Positions 12,353 to 14,509 of a stretch of 14,509 nucleotides of DNA are shown here, in pieces. The stretch covers positions 1-14,509 of the forward strand of contig JAJXZM010000110.1 in assembly GCA_021780055.1 (NCBI GenBank), in the 5' to 3' direction. Every line of letters begins with the position of its first letter. Position 1 is the first letter of the stretch. A model generated the notes under the pieces. That model was not told the origin of the DNA and did no database searches. It saw only the letters and a list, made by a program, of their open reading frames with translations. The position numbers were made by a program, and so were the translations under genes. This DNA comes from Acidobacteriota bacterium (GTDB taxonomy: Bacteria; Acidobacteriota; Terriglobia; UBA7540).

Positions 12353-13090
12353 TCAGGCCTGCGCCACGCTGTGCTGCTGAGACGCAATGCTCAGAGCAGA
12401 CCCGTTGAAGGACATGACAATCAGGTCCGCGCGCCGCTGAACACCGAACTTGGCGAGAAGGTTTGAAACATGGAATTTCGCGGTCCGCTCGGAAATGTTC
12501 AACTGGCCCGCGATTTCCTTGTTTGAGAGATTGTCCAGAACTGCCTGAAGGACCTCGCGCTCGCGGCGGCTGAGGCCCACGGAACTGCTGATCATGGTCC
12601 GGTTGCGCGAGCTCGGAAGGATCGATTCGACGAACCGGGAGAGCAGGACACGAGGCACCCAGTAACTGCCTTCGAGCAGTGCCTTGAAGGCTTCCTGCAA
12701 GTCCGCGCGCGCCTCACTGTATGTCATCAGTCCTTTGGCCCCGACACGAAGCAATGGAAAGGCGTTGGCTTCGTCGAACCCTTCGGAAACCGCAACCACC
12801 CGGGATTCCGGATACCTGTCCATGATCTCCGATACTAGTAACGCCGCCGACGTCGGAACGCAGGCGTCTACGACGTAGAGGGGGCACTTGTGAAAAGGTA
12901 ACCGGTGGAAATCGTTCGCAAAAGGCGAATCAATGTGCTTGGTTTTCACCCGATAGGAGAAGTTGGCCAGTAACTTTGAGAACTCACTTAATACCAGTGG
13001 ATGGGGAGATAGGAGGCAAACTTTCAAGCGCGGTGGCCCGTGCTTATGCAACCTACGAGAGAAGCCAGCGAAAGAATGCTTTATCATCAT
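12353..13090 (-). CDS. LuxR/NarL-type transcription regulator with degenerate receiver domain
   Basis: 245 residues, ATG at 13090 with GGAG six bases upstream. Residues about 22-150 have a response-regulator receiver fold (KVCLLSPHPLVLSEF, LYVVDACVP, SRVVAVSEG, GAKGLMTYSEA). Residues 172-235 are a clear LuxR helix-turn-helix: LSRREREVLQAVLDNLSNKEIAGQLNISERTAKFHVSNLLAKFGV. The likely phospho-acceptor D75 is present, but the usual acidic pair in the first loop is S28-P29 and the lysine of the G-x-LLK loop is lost (MTY). Phosphorylation control is therefore doubtful, and another input or none is likely. No histidine kinase is adjacent. It converges with the radical SAM gene and lies downstream of a flippase gene on the same strand, with 550 bases between. 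A role in surface polysaccharide control is possible but unproven. Confidence 0.9.
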   Translation of the reverse strand: MMIKHSFAGFSRRLHKHGPPRLKVCLLSPHPLVLSEFSKLLANFSYRVKTKHIDSPFANDFHRLPFHKCPLYVVDACVPTSAALLVSEIMDRYPESRVVAVSEGFDEANAFPLLRVGAKGLMTYSEARADLQEAFKALLEGSYWVPRVLLSRFVESILPSSRNRTMISSSVGLSRREREVLQAVLDNLSNKEIAGQLNISERTAKFHVSNLLAKFGVQRRADLIVMSFNGSALSIASQQHSVAQA

Positions 13091-13133
13091 GTGCTTCTCC
13101 TTAGCTTACTTGAGGATGTCGGTCATTTTTTTT

Positions 13134-13222
13134 GCCGGGCTTTTCTGTGAACCCCGGCGATTCACCCACCAAAGGAAAGTTGAACTTCCCTTAAGGTGGA
13201 AACCTTACTGGCCTTACGGGCC
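13134..13222 (-). other. Potentially structured 5' leader of the LuxR-type gene
   Basis: Three stem-loops stand in a row upstream of the start. In transcript order they are GGCC-loop-GGCC (13210-13222), a long hairpin (13166-13199) and GCCGGG-13 bases-CCCGGC (13134-13158). The long hairpin has CCACC/GGTGG outer arms and an 8-bp inner stem AAGGAAAG/CTTCCCTT with one wobble pair. An A8 run follows the last stem on the transcript. It does not match a riboswitch class I know, and without a U-run it is not a simple attenuator. Confidence 0.4.
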
Positions 13223-13274
13223 CTCCCCCACCCAGTAATCCAGACATTGCAGTAAAATCGACTGCAAGTTCGTC

Positions 13275-13303
13275 ATTTTGGCAAAGGAAATCCCCAGAGT
13301 CAA
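13275..13303 (-). promoter_or_regulatory. Possible sigma-70 promoter for the LuxR-type gene
   Basis: On the minus strand TTGACT (13298-13303) and CAAAAT (13275-13280) are separated by 17 bases. Transcription would start near 13268 and give a leader of about 180 bases that contains the three hairpins. Confidence 0.35.
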
Positions 13304-13644
13304 GTCATAAATTCCAGCCGCATCATCAAAATATCCACCACGTTATGCTCCGAATAGTGTGTTATCAAATTGAATCTAAATGCTTTAATAATTAGACTGG
13401 GATCTTTATTAAAAGTCGGTATAGTCGGTTTATTTACATTATTTTACGCATTTGTCAATAATCTTTATAGTAATCATGTCCGTTGGGTCAGAAATGCGTG
13501 CATTTGCGCCCGAATTGCCAACTCTCTGTTCCCGAATTAGGCCCGGCGCGTGGTTAATGTTTACTCGCGCCTCCTCTCTGAATTTTGCGGGTTCGGGAGA
13601 TGCCTCGCCGGCGCTGGCAGCCTTGCCGAGATACCTTGACGACG
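13304..13644. other. AT-rich intergenic region between flippase and LuxR-type gene
   Basis: No gene seen. It contains a tandem AGTCGGT repeat at 9-base period (13414-13420 and 13423-13429) in a strongly AT-rich stretch, which could be a regulator site. It also has CCCGAATT twice (13509-13516 and 13531-13538) and an inverted repeat GGCGCG/CGCGCC (13545-13550 and 13566-13571) downstream of the flippase stop, without a T-run. Confidence 0.4.
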
Positions 13645-14509
13645 TCACTCAGAATGTTCGCGCACATGTTGTCGGCCTGCCAGCGGGCTGAGTCCCCGCC
13701 GTCGCAGGGTTGCGTAAAGCGCGAGCGTCACAAAAATTTCCGTTGCCACCACGGCCGCCGCCATTCCAATCTGTGCGAAGCGCGGAGCCAGCGCCACTGC
13801 CAGAACCAGGTTGAGCGCGCCGCCTGCCAGGATGATGCGGTTGAATAGGCGGTCGAGCCCGAGCGGCACCATCCAGAGCACGCCGAACATGGTTCCGAGC
13901 GCGTCGAGCAAAGGCAAGGCCGCCATGATTTGCAGTACCGGAATTGAGGCCCCAAACCGATTGCCCAGAATGAACGGGACGGCCCAGGGCGCGCCAAGAA
14001 ACGCGGCGAGCGACAAGGCCATTCCAATCGAGCTCATGAGAAACATGCTGAAGCGCGCCAGGCGGTTGGCCGCGGGACGGTTGTGCTGCACCAGGTTGCT
14101 AAGCCGCGGGTAAAGGCTCTGGTGGACCGGCACCAGCAGTCCCATCAGCGCACGGGCCAGCTTTTCCGCGCCCGCGTAAAACCCCACAGCTTCCGGTGAA
14201 GCGAAAAGGCCCAGGATAAACGCGTTGCCCGCTCCATAAAGGCTCATGGAACTGCGGAAGAGAAACATGCTCCATCCCATGCGCAGCGTGTCGCGGACCA
14301 GCCGCCAGTTCGGAAGCCGGACAGGAATTTCGCGGTAAACCAGCGCCGTGGCCACGATGACGGAGAGCAGCGAGCCGCTGCCCTGAAGCACCAGCACCTT
14401 CCAACCATCCGCCGGATGGCGAACGATGATAAAAATGCCTGCCGTGGCCGCAGCCCTGCCCACGACGTCCAGCGCGGCAACCAGCCGCATCCGTTCGAAA
14501 CCCTGGTAA
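13645..14509 (-). CDS. Wzx-type polysaccharide flippase, C-terminal part (start outside window)
   Basis: The reverse frame is open to the right edge, with 287 residues visible. The first visible residues, YQGFERMRLVAALDVVGR, match the mid-protein loop of O-antigen/teichoic-acid-type flippases of the MATE/MVF superfamily (FQGxERM). The ATG at 14490 is internal and not the start. About eight hydrophobic segments follow, such as GSLLSVIVATALVY, LLVPVHQSLYPRLS near the cytoplasmic loop, SSIGMALSLAAFLGAPWAVP and LAGGALNLVLAVALAPRF. The protein ends in a short charged tail with REHSE. Such proteins move lipid-linked sugar units across the inner membrane for capsule, O-antigen or exopolysaccharide. 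A polysaccharide cluster probably continues to the right of the window. The specific sugar cannot be told from the sequence. Confidence 0.88.
   Translation of the reverse strand, partial: YQGFERMRLVAALDVVGRAAATAGIFIIVRHPADGWKVLVLQGSGSLLSVIVATALVYREIPVRLPNWRLVRDTLRMGWSMFLFRSSMSLYGAGNAFILGLFASPEAVGFYAGAEKLARALMGLLVPVHQSLYPRLSNLVQHNRPAANRLARFSMFLMSSIGMALSLAAFLGAPWAVPFILGNRFGASIPVLQIMAALPLLDALGTMFGVLWMVPLGLDRLFNRIILAGGALNLVLAVALAPRFAQIGMAAAVVATEIFVTLALYATLRRRGLSPLAGRQHVREHSE

Noticed and set aside
12215..12466. 83-codon plus-strand frame between the convergent genes
   Set aside because: GTG start within a hairpin, no ribosome site, and it overlaps the 3' end of the LuxR-type gene by more than 110 bases.
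13126..13158. T8 run next to the GCCGGG/CCCGGC hairpin, like a terminator
   Set aside because: On the plus strand the T-run precedes the stem, and on the minus strand it is an A-run, so it cannot be a rho-independent terminator in either direction.
13281..13297. Possible sigma-54 promoter (GG-N10-GC) upstream of the LuxR-type gene
   Set aside because: Only the GG and TTGC core agree; most other consensus positions fail, and no enhancer-binding activator gene is nearby.

Overview
The window is a GC-rich chromosomal segment of about 60% GC by eye. It looks like an Acidobacteriota genome. This is an inference from gene style: an ECF sigma factor coupled to a Hanks-type kinase with a TolB-like/TPR tail, a short secreted protein with a TLPAGEYTL motif, an Rhs fragment, and translated GTAG-headed palindromic repeats. 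I ran no database search. No tRNA, rRNA or CRISPR array was seen.

Layout, left to right. (1) Positions 1-2357, minus strand: sucA, the E1 subunit of 2-oxoglutarate dehydrogenase, with its C-terminus beyond the left edge. (2) A 300-bp divergent promoter region, then 2658-3953 plus: L-fuconate dehydratase of the enolase superfamily. (3) A 400-bp gap with an AT-rich core, then a small secreted protein on the minus strand (4355-4861). (4) 5199-8592 plus: a two-gene operon of an ECF sigma factor and a membrane Ser/Thr kinase overlapping by 8 bases, closed by a likely terminator at 8622-8652. (5) 8681-10664: an accessory cassette holding the C-terminal end of an Rhs protein and a tightly coupled small secreted protein. 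It is bracketed by two inverted copies of a short sequence that includes an exact 18-mer. (6) A 440-bp intergenic region with REP-like hairpins and a perfect CRP-type palindrome, then 10796-12118 plus: a radical SAM enzyme with unusual cysteine spacing. (7) 12353-13090 minus: a LuxR-type regulator with a degenerate receiver and a long, potentially structured leader. (8) 13645 to the right edge, minus: the C-terminal part of a Wzx-type polysaccharide flippase.

The most unusual feature lies inside the kinase gene. Three elements of 57-89 bp share a GTAG head and paired inverted hairpins (the BIME form of REP elements). All three are translated in frame. They fall in the segment before the kinase C-lobe, in the activation loop, and in the juxtamembrane linker. 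REP elements are normally extragenic. A second hairpin family, with compensatory changes between its two copies, occupies the gap upstream of the radical SAM gene.

Working relationships: the sigma factor and kinase probably form one signalling unit in which the kinase controls the sigma factor. The Rhs tip and its neighbour may be an effector with its partner. The remaining genes (sucA, fuconate dehydratase, radical SAM, LuxR, flippase) look like independent transcription units.
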